DNA from: Pseudomonas borbori
Lineage (GTDB): Bacteria > Pseudomonadota > Gammaproteobacteria > Pseudomonadales > Pseudomonadaceae
Assembly: GCF_900115555.1 (NCBI RefSeq)
Contig: NZ_FOWX01000028.1
Coordinates: forward strand, 1-64,000
Reading direction: 5' to 3'
Length of the DNA stretch: 64,000 bases
Part shown: in pieces, positions 63,910 through 64,000 of the stretch
How the letters are laid out: every line of letters starts with the position of its first letter
How positions within the stretch are numbered: position 1 is the stretch's first letter
Translations under genes and position numbers: made by a program
Notes under the pieces: model-generated
Databases searched by the model: none
What the model was told of the DNA's origin: nothing
What the model saw: the letters and a program-made list of their open reading frames with translations, nothing else

Positions 63910-64000
63910 GGGGCTCTCGTTAGCGCCAAAGGCGCACGTCCGGCCGGTGGAGGCAGGACACAATCATCGGAAGGGCTGCACGCGGGTGCAGCCGACTCAA

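Overview
The window is a stretch of a Pseudomonas chromosome. Base composition is high in GC, most genes have GGAG-type ribosome binding sites and many neighbours overlap by ATGA. The order spuHGF, one polyamine-binding protein, spuCBA, spuI, a second binding protein, aguR, aguB, aguA, an OprE-type porin, desA and a GGDEF/EAL gene follows what I recall of P. aeruginosa PAO1 PA0285-PA0304, with extra blocks inserted. I cannot name the species. No rRNA, tRNA, CRISPR array, prophage or insertion sequence with a transposase was seen.

Region by region. Positions 1-3.35 kb hold a LysR regulator facing a cupin gene and an MFS exporter, in sequence that looks less GC-rich than the rest. 3.5-5.5 kb is DNA topoisomerase III. 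5.7-7.7 kb is an ECF sigma factor, zinc-finger anti-sigma and CnrX/ZraP-like sensor module with a fourth periplasmic protein. 8.06-11.76 kb is a TetR regulator with a perfect 30-bp operator and a three-gene DevBCA-type ABC exporter. 11.97-26.7 kb is the polyamine and agmatine block: uptake, gamma-glutamylation, transamination, hydrolysis, and agmatine deimination. Its spuG/spuH junction has been triplicated and interrupted by a REP element, and only one binding protein lies between spuC and spuF.

26.8-32.7 kb holds mgtE and then a BigR-type sulfide/persulfide operon: BigR with its two cysteines, a split YeeE/YedE transporter, a DUF2892 protein, persulfide dioxygenase, a 26-codon ORF and a SulP permease. 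33.2-36.9 kb is an OprE-type porin with a long leader and a GntR-type operator, a gene fragment cut by a MITE, and the fatty acid desaturase desA. 37.0-47.5 kb is a signalling block: GGDEF/EAL, receiver-HDOD, a 1604-residue multi-PAS histidine kinase, a lone receiver, and an HPt-REC-REC-GGDEF protein. Together these could form a phosphorelay ending in cyclic-di-GMP synthesis.

47.6-51.0 kb and 61.1-63.9 kb each carry a gamma-glutamylpolyamine oxidase-like and a glutamylpolyamine synthetase-like gene, so the window has four synthetase paralogues and two oxidases. Between them are a methyltransferase, an AraC regulator divergent from a TTC38-like gene, a modABC operon behind a textbook ModE box, an unknown secreted protein and a PhoD-like phosphatase.

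Short palindromic REP elements of several families and two copies of a roughly 150-bp MITE sit between genes. They have visibly altered gene ends and junctions.
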